This document shows positions 1 to 9,421 of a DNA stretch of 64,000 nt, piece by piece. Numbering within the stretch: the first letter of the stretch is position 1; every line of letters starts with the position of its first letter. The stretch comes from Harmothoe impar (taxonomy: Eukaryota > Annelida > Polychaeta > Phyllodocida > Polynoidae): contig OX381707.1 of assembly GCA_947462335.1 (NCBI GenBank), forward strand, positions 84,096,610 to 84,160,609, in the 5' to 3' direction. Under the pieces are notes generated by a model, which was not told where the DNA came from, searched no databases, and saw only the letters and a list, made by a program, of their open reading frames with translations. The translations under genes were made by a program, and so were the position numbers.

Positions 1-339
1 ACCAGCACTCATTCAAAAGCTTATGATCCATAAAACTCACGATTTCCGACAGCCCAGCAACCAGCTTCAGCTATAGGTCTCACAAGGTAGAATCACTGTT
101 TCCCACCAGTGCGGAATAGATGGTGCATTACCGAAGGGAACATTTGACCCCTTACATTAAGAATTCTGACACCTACAACTAGAAGCAATCTTGTTTATTG
201 AGAACTATCATATATTCATAAAGCTTACAGGAACATATTGCTATTCGGTAGATATGAGCAGAGTAGATTTATACTTTAGCATTGCTACAGTATTGTAGTA
301 CTATCTTCTTTGTTAACTTGTACTTGTGTATTTGGGAAC

Positions 340-520
340 ATGAACAGTAACTGGCCGGTTTTGCATTGGTGCACCAACCCTTTGTGTGTGTCTGAACCTC
401 ATAAGGACTGTATGATGCTTGAATGCAGCCCTGGCGAGTTACTTGCCAGTGCTTCATTCATGCATTCATGATGACCAAGGACATGATGCATTAAGGCATG
501 ATGCCATCCTTAAAGAGTTA
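340..520. repeat. Dispersed inverted-repeat element, family A
   Basis: This short palindrome-rich repeat has the core words GCAGCCCTGG, GAGTTACT, GCATTCATGCATCATG and CATGATGCATTAAGG. Related copies lie at about 735-960, 3165-3415, 4695-4757 with 14106-14280, 28555-28720, 57735-57975, 58885-59030 and 61905-62125. Copies differ in internal order and decay. No coding capacity is seen. It looks like a MITE or SINE-like family. Confidence 0.6.
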
Positions 521-734
521 ATCAGTACATAAACATGGCGACCGATCCTGTGACCATGCTGATGTGAAACAATTCAGTATTCTTTCGGTTTGTCACTTTG
601 CTTAATTTGCTCACAGTCACCAACTGAAATATGAAGACAATTGATTCATTAATATATATTTGTTCTACTTCATGAAATGATTCGCTGTTAAACATTTAAA
701 CAGTTAAAACATCCCAAAATTATGTAACTAAATG

Positions 735-960
735 TTGACATTTGTCATCATGTTGCATCAATGCAGCCCGGCAAGTAACTTGCCGGTGCTGCATTGGTGC
801 ATCATGCCAACCATTCTGGTATATAAACTTGGTAGGGTCATCACAATGCTTGAATACAGCACTGAGAAGTTACTCACCAGGGCTGCATTCATGCATCATG
901 ACAACAAAGGGCATGATGCATTAAGGTATCATGTCCTCCTTAAAGGATTAACATTACCCT
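735..960. repeat. Dispersed inverted-repeat element, family A
   Basis: A second copy of family A. It shows both orientations of the core (GCAAGTAACTTGCCGGTGC, then GAAGTTACTCACCAGGGC), which could fold back. The small ORFs across it are not supported as genes. Confidence 0.6.
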
Positions 961-1094
961 TGGGGGAGGATTTCAGGGGGTGAAGGCAGGGGGAATTCCA
1001 GGGTTGGGGGAGGGGTCATTGACATTAGCAGACACTGTTACGATGATGTCTGACTCACCAGCAGCAGGTTGTGGTGGTCCTGTGGCTCATTAAG

Positions 1095-1545
1095 CTCCGG
1101 GTTCACCCCCGGCCACCAGCTCCGGGTTCACCCCCGGCCACCAGCTCCGGGTTCACCCCCGGCCACCAGCTCCGGGTTCACCCCCGGCCACCAGCTCCGG
1201 GTTCACCCCCGGCCACCAGCTCCGGGTTCACCCCCGGCCACCAGCTCCGGGTTCACCCCCGGCCACCAGCTCCGGGTTCACCCCCGGCCACCAGCTCCGG
1301 GTTCACCCCCGGCCACCAGCTCCGGGTTCACCCCCGGCCACCAGCTCCGGGTTCACCCCCGGCCACCAGCTCCGGGTTCACCCCCGGCCACCAGCTCCGG
1401 GTTCACCCCCGGCCACCAGCCCCGGGGTCACCCCCGGCCACCAGCCCCGGGGTCACCCCCGGCCACCAGCTCCGGGGTCACCCCCGGCCACCAGCTCCGG
1501 GTTCACCCCCGGCCACCAGCTCCGGGTTCACCCCGGCCACCTGCA
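1095..1545. repeat. 25-bp GC-rich minisatellite (about 18 units)
   Basis: Units beginning CTCCGGGTTCACCCCCGGCC recur every 25 bp with few changes; some near 1425-1490 carry GGGGTCACC instead. Because 25 is not a multiple of three, all three plus-strand frames stay open, giving false ORFs. On the minus strand each unit contains TGA in one frame, so no exon can read through more than about three units. The array abuts or interrupts the 3' side of the minus-strand secreted-protein exon. Confidence 0.95.
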
Positions 1546-1736
1546 GGTCCAGGAGGTCCAGGAGATCCAGGTCCTGAGGCTCTTATAGCTCTGGAGTTAC
1601 CATGGTCACCAGTAGCTGGAGGTTGTGGTGGTCCTGTAGCTCCTGCAGCTCCAGGGTATCCTGCTTTGGCACTTATTGTAGGAATGGCAGCCGCCATCAC
1701 GACTACTGCCAGCACGACTATCAATGTCCAGCGCAT
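1503..1736 (-). CDS. Putative secreted protein exon with collagen-like stretch
   Basis: On the minus strand the ATG at 1736 follows a consensus acceptor (CTTTACAG then AAAAG and ATG). It opens with a clear signal peptide: MRWTLIVVLAVVVMAAA, then a small-residue cleavage region. A Gly/Pro-rich stretch follows (GSPGPPGPAGGRGEPG), resembling short collagen-type Gly-X-Y triplets. The frame meets a stop at 1503 inside the minisatellite. It may instead splice earlier, since CAG-GTGGCC near 1541 could be a donor. The exon plan and first residues (MRW against MRC) match the exon at 26113-26271, so both may belong to one family of small secreted proteins. Function is unknown; the gene is incomplete here. 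Confidence 0.45.
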   Translation of the reverse strand: MRWTLIVVLAVVVMAAAIPTISAKAGYPGAAGATGPPQPPATGDHGNSRAIRASGPGSPGPPGPAGGRGEPGAGGRG

Positions 1737-1814
1737 CTTTTCTGTAAAGTTAAAACCAATAATGATAATACTAAAGTACATGTAGATGAAATTAATCCAT
1801 ACAAACTGAAGCAT

Positions 1815-2728
1815 AAGTCACAAAATATGAAAGCTGTGTTAGCCACATATTTAGGTAGTACACACAATGAAGTAAAGGCGTCAACATGACTCATTTACCA
1901 TAGTCAACTCTAGTTAACTCTGGTAACAGAGTCATGATGACTCTGGTGGAGGGGTCACAGCTACTCCAGTCATACTAAATAGTGTGGTTTAGACTCTCCT
2001 CTATTGGTGTCACGTGGGAGAAAAATTGTGACTCTAGCTGTCAGAGTCGTGAAGACTCATTTACTTCTCTTTGTGTAGGCATCATGATTTTTACCTTTAC
2101 TGCATAGGTGCCATCTAGGTCTAAGCCTATGTACAGACCAGCAGGGGTGTAATACCAAGCCCTTTTCCAACTTCTGATAGCTATCAAACAGTTACTGTTA
2201 AAGACATCCTTATTCCAATCCATGCATTACATTAATAAATGTGTTCACCATTAGGTCCATAATAGATATCAACTACAGATACATTCATTTTGATGGAACA
2301 CACTAATATATGGCTACATTAGTTGGGCTAAGTTGATCATGGCACATATGTCTCCTCGAGGTTTTACCCCCTTGGCCACGCGAAAAAAAAAGATAATTAT
2401 GCTTTTGGTAACCAGATTTTAGCATTGAAGAATTTATTGATCTTTTTAAAGATGGGAACATATATAATTTATTTTTATCCCACTGCATTACTAGCAGTAT
2501 AAGTTTTAATTTTGATACCCCAATGATATGCCAATATTTGTCCATTTTTATCATATTTTCCATTAGAAGCAAGCAAAGAATTCTAGCCACCCTTCTGCAG
2601 ATGATATGACAAAGTTATCTACTCTTGATGGAGTGTATCCATTAACCCTTCTATCCCTACTCATGTGACTATACCCTAATGTGTATAGGTCATCAGTCAC
2701 CAATGCAGTCTTTGTGGCACATGTATAA
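1815..2728. other. Intergenic, nothing recognised
   Basis: AT-rich sequence with short ORFs only. Family-like words GACTCT and AGAGTC recur around 1890-2060. No domain, splice structure or RNA gene is recognised. Confidence 0.5.
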
Positions 2729-3049
2729 GGCTGTGTGTCATGAGATCGGGCCATTGTGAATGCATTTGATTGGGTGCCAGCTTTGACTGGCTGCCAACCT
2801 TGACCGGGTGCCATCTCTGACCGGCTTGAATAAAAACGGTTTATTTAGGGCAGATGATGAAAGTAATTACTACTTTAAAGAGTGATAATATCCATTAACC
2901 TTTTCAGCCAAATTTTATCTACATCTGCCCTATATGAACCGTTTCCATTGAAGCATGTCAGAGATGGCACCTGGTCAAAGATGGCACCCTTTCAGAGATG
3001 GCACCCGGTCAGAGACGAAAGCATTGGTCCAATTTCCTGAGACTCAGCC
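2729..3049. mobile_element. MITE family B (TIR GGCTGTGTSTCA), diverged copy
   Basis: The left end starts GGCTGTGTGTCATGAGATCGG and the right end is the diverged complement (CCTGAGACTCAGCC). Both arms contain the GTGCCATCTCTGACCGG motif in opposite orientation, around a central segment with inverted AAACGGTTTATT and GAACCGTTTCCAT. It has the same design as the copies at 15161, 16989 and 17965. I could not find a clean target duplication for this copy. Confidence 0.65.
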
Positions 3050-3164
3050 CTATGTCATCATACACCAATTGATTCAGTCTTTGTGGCACATGTATAACTA
3101 TTATCCTATCTATGCAAAATCCCTTAAGGGCTTCATAGCCCTTCTGTGAGGTATGTACCGTTTG

Positions 3165-3415
3165 TCGTTGCAGCATGCAGCCCTTACTCCTTTAAGGACG
3201 ACATGATGCTTCAATGCATCATGCCCTTGATCATCATGATACATGATTGCAGTTCTGGCTAGTAACTTGCCAGTGCTGCATTCAAGCATCATTCCGACCC
3301 TATGGGGCTGAAACACTCCCAATGCGGCACCGGTGAGTTACTAGGGCTGCATTTGTGCATCACAATGACAATTGTTATCTTTTAGACACATCCGTCCTTA
3401 AAGAGCTAAAGGGCT
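3165..3415. repeat. Dispersed inverted-repeat element, family A
   Basis: A third family A copy, with CATGATGCTTCAATGCATCATG near 3200 and CTAGTAACTTGCCAGTGC near 3257. It is non-coding. Confidence 0.55.
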
Positions 3416-3419
3416 GACA

Positions 3420-4690
3420 TGTCAAACTAAGACTTACCAACTTTTTTCTTCGATGTAGACACCAAACCGGGCTGTGGTCAGAGCTGGGTGTGGGGTGTGT
3501 GGTGTGTCTGTGATGTGGAGACCAGCTGCTGTGTGAGGTGTCCTGTCGTCTTCTGTGTGATGGGCGTCACTACAGGAGCTGTGACAATGCTGTGACGTTG
3601 TGCGGGGGTCGGTGTGGTCATTGTTCAACTATGGGGGAGGGCTACTGTAAATTCTCATGCAGAACCCCAGTGCGGCTTAAAGGATTGTCCCAAATTCTTC
3701 ATTACTATAGCACAGTACTTAATTAGCATTTCTCAGACCCAGTCTTCTTAAAAACCTTTTCATCCCACAGGACATTTGGTCCTGCATACTTTCGATGCTG
3801 CAGGACAGGCTATATTTTTGAAGGACAGGATACCCACATATCTGATGATTTATGCATTTTAAGTATAAAATAGTATTGTCCATTAAAAGTACATTATATT
3901 TGTAATCATTTCTGGCCAAATTAGGACAAATACATAGTTTCGCACAGTACATAGACGAACATCAGTTTTAGCAAATCTACTGGACAGGTAGACATTGCCA
4001 CTGTCCTGCATGTTTTCACAAAGACTGCAGACACTTGGTATGACTGTCCGAGTAAGGGGTGCGTAAAGGTGTGGCTTTTACCAGGGTGAGGCTTCTATCC
4101 GAGAACTTATATTAATGGATAATCAAGTGAGACCACTTGTTATGCTTCTGAAATCTGTCATGCTTGAGCTATTTTGTTTTTTTTTCTTGCAAAAAAGGAA
4201 GGTATGGTTGAGCTAGAGATCTAACATGTTTTTGAACTCCCCCATGACCATAATGTCTACTCCCTTAGTGTAGCATACACTGGTCTGTATGCTATTATTC
4301 ACTGTCATGAAATTCAGCGTAAACATTGTTTTTATGTGTTTGTGTAGTTTACCGAACCATTTACTATAGTGCAGAGGAGACTTAAACCATGAGAAATCTC
4401 TGTGTAATCTACATTATAGATGAGAGAGCGTTTTTTTTTTGGGTAGCTATGGTTGAATGTGTAATAGATCTACGTAACCAGAGTAGAGGTGGACACATTC
4501 TTGACGACCAAAGATTTATTATAGTGCATCTTTCCTGCTCTTATCTAGATGGGGAAACTCTTGGTGACGTAAATTACGCTTTGTTCACCAAACTTGATGC
4601 TTTCATTTTCTTCTCAAATGTTGAAATACAAGAACAGCAGTTTTTTTTACCATGATAAACATCCTTTGTGACCCAGTGTATTAACCCTTA
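3420..4690. other. Intergenic, nothing recognised
   Basis: AT-rich with homopolymer tracts and short unsupported ORFs. Some words here (ACTGTCATGAAATTCAGCGTAA near 4302) recur diverged near 14935, indicating another interspersed repeat family that flanks Element 1 on both sides. Confidence 0.4.
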
Positions 4691-4751
4691 TTGGACAGCA
4701 TGCCAATAAAAAATGACATTTGTCAACATAATGCACCAATGCAGTCCAATG

Positions 4752-4757
4752 AGTAAC
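4752..4757. repeat. Target-site duplication of Element 1 (left)
   Basis: AGTAAC lies directly outside the left TIR and is repeated exactly at 14100-14105 outside the right TIR. A 6-bp duplication is the hallmark of Polinton/Maverick integration. Confidence 0.9.
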
Positions 4758-5175
4758 AGTAGTATAGTATGTATCGGAACGGGACTATAGTTAAGTACTG
4801 TTTATTACTCAATCGACCTGCAGCCAATCAGAGGCCTCCATTTGGTCACGTGACCGGAAGTGACCTACTTAGGGGATTAGTGGTGACGTCACGTGACCTA
4901 GTTAGCCAATCAGAGGCCGCCATTTGGTCACGTGACCGGAAGTGACGTCATATGACCTACTTATGGACCGGAAGTGACGTCATATGACCTACTTAGGGGA
5001 CCGGAAGTGAGGTCATATGACCTACTTTAGGATCACGTGACCGGAAGTGACCTGATGAGTCACGTGACCGGAAGTGACGTCACATGACCTAATGGCCAAC
5101 CGGAAGTGAGTGACCTCATTGAGGATCACGTGACCGGAAGTGACCTGATTGATCACGTGACCGGAAGGAGAAGAA
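4758..5175 (+). repeat. Left TIR of Element 1 with iterated promoter-like motifs
   Basis: It contains about nine copies or part-copies of TCACGTGACCGGAAGTGAC (clear ones at 4846-4864 and 4928-4946), with CCAATCAGAGG at 4824 and 4906, TGACGTCA several times, and GCCGCCATTT near 4917. These match textbook NF-Y, E-box (USF/MITF), ETS, CREB/ATF and YY1 core motifs. Role as enhancer, promoter or replication terminus is inference. Confidence 0.85.
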
Positions 5176-5257
5176 GAAGAAGTGACGTCACGCGACTTAA
5201 TGAAGAGATGAGCGTCTTTAAGGGGTCACGCGCTTTAAAATGTGATATCTTTTATTT

Positions 5258-5620
5258 TGGAGGAGGAGGAGGAGGAGGAGGAGGAGGAGGAGAAGGAGAG
5301 GAGGAGGAGGCGAGTCTCTTATTTTTTTCGGTAAACTAATAAAAAACACTACGATATAAGTTTTTTTTTTTTTCATTTTTTATTGTTTTACGAGCGACTG
5401 GAAGTGACTTATTGAACTAGGTAGAAGCGTTCTTTAGAGTGTATAAGGGGGGGGGAGGGAAGGGGAGGGGAGGGGAGGGGAGGGAAGGGGAGGGGGGCCC
5501 CTTTAAGATGCATGGGGAGGGGGGCGCTTTTAGGATGCATGGGGCGGGTGGGGGGGAGGGGGGGAGGGGGGAGGGGGGCACTCTAGGGGGGTGGGGGGGG
5601 GCACTCTAAGGGGCGTTTGT
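5258..5620 (+). repeat. Purine-rich repeats: (GGA)n and G-tract array
   Basis: (GGA)n runs from about 5258 to 5312 and a GGGGAGGGG-type array from about 5448 to 5612. The duplicate ATGCATGGGG words near 5510 and 5536 are also in Element 2 at 47600-47760. The array could form G-quadruplexes. It is non-coding. Confidence 0.85.
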
Positions 5621-5660
5621 CTCTTTTAAGAAAAAAAGAAAAGAAAAAAGATTTCAATCG

Positions 5661-5702
5661 AGAGACACGCTTCTTCCTCTCGAGAGGAAGAAGCGTGTCT
5701 CT
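5661..5702. other. 42-nt perfect palindrome
   Basis: The arms are 21 nt each with the centre at CTCTCGAGAG and no spacer. The left arm begins AGAGACACGCTTCTTCC. The palindrome is present unchanged in Element 2 at 47809-47850, in the same place between the G-rich array and the first gene. A transcription, replication or recombination role is possible. Confidence 0.9.
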
Positions 5703-5851
5703 TCATTTTTTTTTGTTTATCACGTGCCTCGATGAGGCGATCAGCTGCGACTGGAGGAAGTGACACTTTAAGAGGGCGCGCGTCTTAATTGTTATGATTT
5801 TTTTTTTTTACTTACTAATAAAGAAGACGTATGAAAATAAAACACAACAAT

Positions 5852-6592
5852 TCACATGTCCGTCGTTCTCGTTGTTTCTTGCTTGATAAAGTCAAGTAAT
5901 ATCGCGATGCCGAGGTCAAACTTTCTCATGTCCTCAGTCAACACTCGAAGGAGTTCAAAAGGTGTACCGCCGGCACCGTCAGCTTCATCTTGCCACATTT
6001 TCAACACTCGGAAGGCCCACTCAGCGGGACTTCCTCCGTATTCGCATTCTTCAGCGATCTTATCTAACCTCTCAGGCGACAATTTTAAATGGTCCCCCAC
6101 CTCTTTCCACCTGCTACCTAGACGTCTGCCGAGGGTGCCCAAGTGCTTATGCATCGCGCGCGAGTCGGGGTTTTCGAAATCCAACCCCTGTCTGTGGAGA
6201 AGGGACATCCACTGAGCCAACAGTTCCACGCGTCTAATGCGGGTGAAGACGCGACCGAGCTCTCCCCATCTATGACGATGCGGGGTTTCACCCCACCAGA
6301 CTCGGAACATCGCCGTACACAGCTCCTCCGGTGTCTTGACACTGCGCTCTACTAGAGCATCCATACGGGCGGCGGTAACTTTTAAGCTACTGCCCAACTC
6401 TCTCCAACAGCCGCTCAACTCTTTACCTAGTTGACGAAGCAAGGCGTCGCTATAGGCTAACCGCCGCTGTCCTACCTCTCTGTTCTCCCCATCGGTCTGC
6501 CTCGCGCGTCTCACGTCGTCAAGCCGCATTAACTTTTTTTCAGGTGGACAAGGCGGTGAAGGCGAGCTTGAAAGTGGAATAGCTTGAGCCAT
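5852..6592 (-). CDS. Tandem death-domain protein of Element 1
   Basis: An intact 246-codon ORF on the minus strand. After a Pro/Ser-rich N-terminus (about residues 1-45), two six-helix death-fold repeats are visible. Repeat 1 is about residues 48-131, with CWRELGSSLKVTAARMDAL. Repeat 2 is about 146-236, with SRWKEVGDHLKLSPERLDKI and later AFRVLKMW. The W-x-x-[LV]-[GA]-x-x-L-x-[LV] pattern and a late L-x-x-W are typical of the death domain; DED or CARD fits less well. Such domains mediate homotypic assembly in apoptosis and NF-kB signalling. No kinase, caspase or membrane segment is present, so it could act as a dominant-negative adaptor or scaffold. A TATA box lies about 130 bp upstream at 6724-6731. 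Element 2 lacks this gene. Confidence 0.8.
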   Translation of the reverse strand: MAQAIPLSSSPSPPCPPEKKLMRLDDVRRARQTDGENREVGQRRLAYSDALLRQLGKELSGCWRELGSSLKVTAARMDALVERSVKTPEELCTAMFRVWWGETPHRHRWGELGRVFTRIRRVELLAQWMSLLHRQGLDFENPDSRAMHKHLGTLGRRLGSRWKEVGDHLKLSPERLDKIAEECEYGGSPAEWAFRVLKMWQDEADGAGGTPFELLRVLTEDMRKFDLGIAILLDFIKQETTRTTDM

Positions 6593-6723
6593 CTCGTCTC
6601 GTCTTGGCGGCGGCGGCGGCTGTGGCGGTGGCGGTGGCGGCGGCGGCGGTGGTGGCGGCGGTGGTGGTAGTAGACGTTACTGTGGTCAGAGGCGATATGG
6701 TTTTTTTCCAACAGAAATCAGAG

Positions 6724-6731
6724 CTTTTATA
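6724..6731 (-). promoter_or_regulatory. TATA box for the minus-strand death-domain gene
   Basis: TATAAAAG reads on the minus strand, about 132 bp upstream of the ATG at 6592. The surrounding block, including a TTTTTTTCCAACAGAAATC run in plus sense, is preserved in Element 2 near 48045-48090 although the gene it served is deleted there. The leader between contains a long (GGC)n tract. Confidence 0.6.
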
Positions 6732-6799
6732 CAGAGGGAGTTTAATCCCATTTCCAACAGCACTCCAGCTGTCTAGCGACCTGTCCGCATGACGCTTTT

Positions 6800-7227
6800 T
6801 CAGCCGCTCCGCTCCTTAAGAGCTTAGATGACGAGGGGTATGTCATCGCTATCCGTGGAGACCAGCTGAAAACGGTGTTTCTTCCTCATCCATAGCCTTA
6901 CCTCCTACCCCCTACCTGAGGACGTCTCCCTCCCTCTGACATTCATTGTAACAAACGTCAGAGGTCAGGTGAAAATCGGATTTTTTTCATGCACAGCCTT
7001 AGTCAGCTGTCACCCCTCCCTATTGAACTAGCCGGCCGCCGCCTGGCCGGCCCAGTCTACTCACCACGGCAGGAGGTGGTGATTTTTTTTTGTCTTACAC
7101 TTAAGTCGCTCACCACATGCACACGCCTCTACTCACAGACAGACACGTTCGTCTTAGGGGGGTCCTGCTTCACGCCACACGCCTCCTGTAGTTTTTTTTT
7201 GTATACACACTCTAAGCTCATCACCGT
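6800..7227. promoter_or_regulatory. Divergent intergenic region of Element 1
   Basis: The spacer between the two divergent genes is shared nearly base for base with Element 2 (48120-48540), suggesting it carries regulatory sequence. Blocks of TTTTTTTT recur at intervals. No ORF is supported. Confidence 0.4.
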
Positions 7228-7558
7228 TAATCCTTTATACAGCTAACGCGCGCTGAATGGCTGAACAGGGTGGTAAGTGGCTTAGCTCATGACAGTGGAT
7301 CCCTCAAAAAAAAAGAGGGGAAAGGGATCCAGCTGAAAACGTCATACATTATGTCTTTGTGAATGGCCGCCGGTCAGTCGACGGCAGCAACCGCTTAATC
7401 CTTTATACAGCTAATGCGCGTTGAATTGCTGAACAGGGTGGTAAGCGGCTTAGCTCATGACAGTCGATCTCTCAAAAGGGGGGAAAGGGATCCAGCTGAA
7501 AACGTCATACCTTATGTCTTTTGTTTCTCTTTGTGAATGGCCGCCGGCCAGCCGGCGG
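7228..7558 (+). repeat. Tandemly duplicated upstream module (about 168 bp x 2)
   Basis: Two units start TAATCCTTTATACAGCTAA at 7228 and 7396. Each includes CTTAGCTCATGACAGT, a GGGATCCAGCTGAAAACGTC block and GAATGGCCGCCGG. Element 2 has a single unit (about 48547-48710). The duplication lies just upstream of the TATA box of the plus-strand gene and may alter its promoter strength. Confidence 0.8.
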
Positions 7559-7606
7559 CAGCTGAACAGGGTCGGTAAGTAGCTTAGCTCTAGAAGCGAG
7601 AAGGCG

Positions 7607-7646
7607 TATATAAGGGGCTTGGAAACCTCCATTCACTCACTCAGTC
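7607..7646 (+). promoter_or_regulatory. TATA and initiator of the Ser/Ala-rich gene
   Basis: TATATAAG at 7607-7614 is followed 28 nt on by an initiator-like TTCACTC (A at 7635), then by TCAGTCTT. The ATG with good context (CACCACCATGAGC) is at 7673. The same arrangement is conserved in Element 2. Confidence 0.7.
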
Positions 7647-7672
7647 TTTTGCTGCTCTCTACAGTCACCACC

Positions 7673-7869
7673 ATGAGCAAAAGACAACACCTAGCGCCGT
7701 CCAAGAACAAGAAGACTACGCGGAACAGCGCTCGTTTAGCGTCAGTGCCTCCTCTTGCTACTGAAAATGAGACTACCGCCGCAGCCGCTTGGTCTTATCA
7801 CCCTCCCGCTGTAGCGAGCGCTCGCGGCAGTAGTAGTAGTAGTAGCAGTAGTAGTAGCAGTAGTAGTAC

Positions 7870-7908
<39 letters not shown>

Positions 7909-9346
7909 TAGTACTACTGGTAGTAGTCGTCGTGCTAGCGACGTTGTTACACTCGCGACGGTACACGTTGCTGCTAAGCGCGCTGCCGCTGCTACTGCCT
8001 CCCCGCCTGCTGGTGATCCTCGTGCTGCGGCTGCTGCGGCTGCTGCTGCTGCTGCTGCTGCACCTGCTACCGCTGCGCCTGCTACCGCTGCGCCTGCTGA
8101 GGCTGCTGCGCCTGCTACTGTTGCGTCTGCTGCTGCTGCTGCTGCTGCTGCTTCTGCTGCACCTGCTGCTACCGCTACTACTACTGACGACAACGCTCCT
8201 GGCACAGCGCAGTACTGGCAACCGGGTTTTTACCTCCCCACTACTGTTGATGACTTTGATGACCTGCCGCACGTTGCACAGCCCCTCTCCTCCACCACTA
8301 CATCGACCGACGCCCTCGACGCCGCTCGCGCTGAGAGTGACAGCTATTCGGACACTCAGCCCCTAAACCGAGAAGAAGAGGAGGAGGAGGAGGAGGAGGA
8401 GCAGCAGCAACAGGGTGAGACAGAGAACGACGCTGACGACGAGGCGTACGAAGAACCCGAAGGGAAAGGGGTGGGCGGTACGTTTTTCGGCTCCCCTCTT
8501 CGACCTTTCGACCTCACTTTCACTAGTAGCGCCCCGTCCGGTCCGTGGCGACTGCCCTCACCGCCACCTTACGAGGGCGGCGGCGCTTCATCTTCTACCG
8601 CTACACTCAGCACCGACGGCGTGTGGCTGCTCTGTTCCAACAACGAGGCCTCGGATACCACCAGCGCTGACGCTGCTCCTGCTATCGGTTCTGCTGCTGA
8701 TTCAGCTCACGCTGATGGTGTTACTCATCCTGCGGGTGTGAAACGTTCTAAGGTGAGTTCCAGAACAACAAGGCCTAGTAAGAAGAGAAAAATACAAGAA
8801 AAAGAACGAGATGGACGAGAAGAAGCAGAGAAAACCTTCTCCCGTCTTCTCGGGTTAGAGTTCTGCTTAGACGGAGCTTTGACGCTGGAGATCTGGGAGG
8901 ACGTGGCTAGACTGTCTAGGAGGCCGCGCTACACAAAAGACGGCCAGGTGAAAGAGGCGTCTCTGACCAGAAGCAAGCGAGTGCACTTCACGGCCGACGC
9001 GCTGCTCGAGCTAATAGCACGCATCGCCGATATCCGCGCAGTGGTGCGCATACGCGACACAGCGGCCGCGCAAGGAAGACCTAATCACACCCCCTGGTTC
9101 GCAGTGCTGGATGAGGAGGGCGAAGTGTACGCAGCTGTGAGCTACTACAGCGGTAAGAACCTCGTCCACGTGCGCAAGTACGAAGGTCCTGACAAAAAAC
9201 CCACACAGCAGGGAGTGACGCTGTCCGCCAGAGCGCTCAAAGAGTTGGATGACAAAACAGAGATCATTCTGAAATATCTTGGCATCTCGTTTGACGTACG
9301 CTGTATGACGGATACACAGACAGCAGACAGAAAGATAAATAGATAG
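7673..9346 (+). CDS. Ser/Ala-rich acidic protein with C-terminal PC4-like domain
   Basis: 557 residues from the ATG at 7673, chosen for its context and TATA spacing; Element 2 starts at the same point. The N-terminal third is low complexity: poly-Ser, poly-Ala, then acidic runs (poly-Glu). Islands shared with Element 2 include PLATENETTAA, NDADDEAYEEPEG and LPSPPPYE, the last holding a PPxY motif of the kind that binds WW domains. A basic patch near residue 365-385 (RTTRPSKKRK) could be a nuclear localisation signal. The C-terminus, about residues 482-545, reads YYSGKNLVHVRKYEG...PTQQGVTLS, resembling the PC4/p15 single-strand DNA-binding fold; residues about 420-465 may be a weaker second copy. 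A replication single-strand-binding role beside the protein-primed polymerase is inferred. Confidence 0.75.
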
Positions 9347-9384
9347 ATAGATAGACAGATAGATTGATAGATAGATAGATAGTT
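9332..9384 (+). repeat. (GATA)n microsatellite
   Basis: Imperfect GATA repeats between the stop of the Ser/Ala-rich gene and the polymerase start. They are absent at the same place in Element 2. Confidence 0.9.
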
Positions 9385-9421
9385 AGACGGCTAAGTAGTT
9401 GGTAACTGAGTGAAAAAAAAC

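Noticed and set aside
1095..1545. CRISPR-like regular repeat spacing
   Set aside because: Units are directly adjacent with no unique spacers, and the genome is animal.
1069..1785. Plus-strand 238-codon Pro/Gly-rich ORF
   Set aside because: It is produced by a stop-free 25-bp repeat that rotates through all frames; no domain outside the repeat.
7742..8366. Minus-strand and alternate-frame poly-Ser, poly-Ala and poly-Leu ORFs
   Set aside because: Shadows of the homopolymer-coding region of the gene at 7673; no promoter or conserved frame in Element 2.
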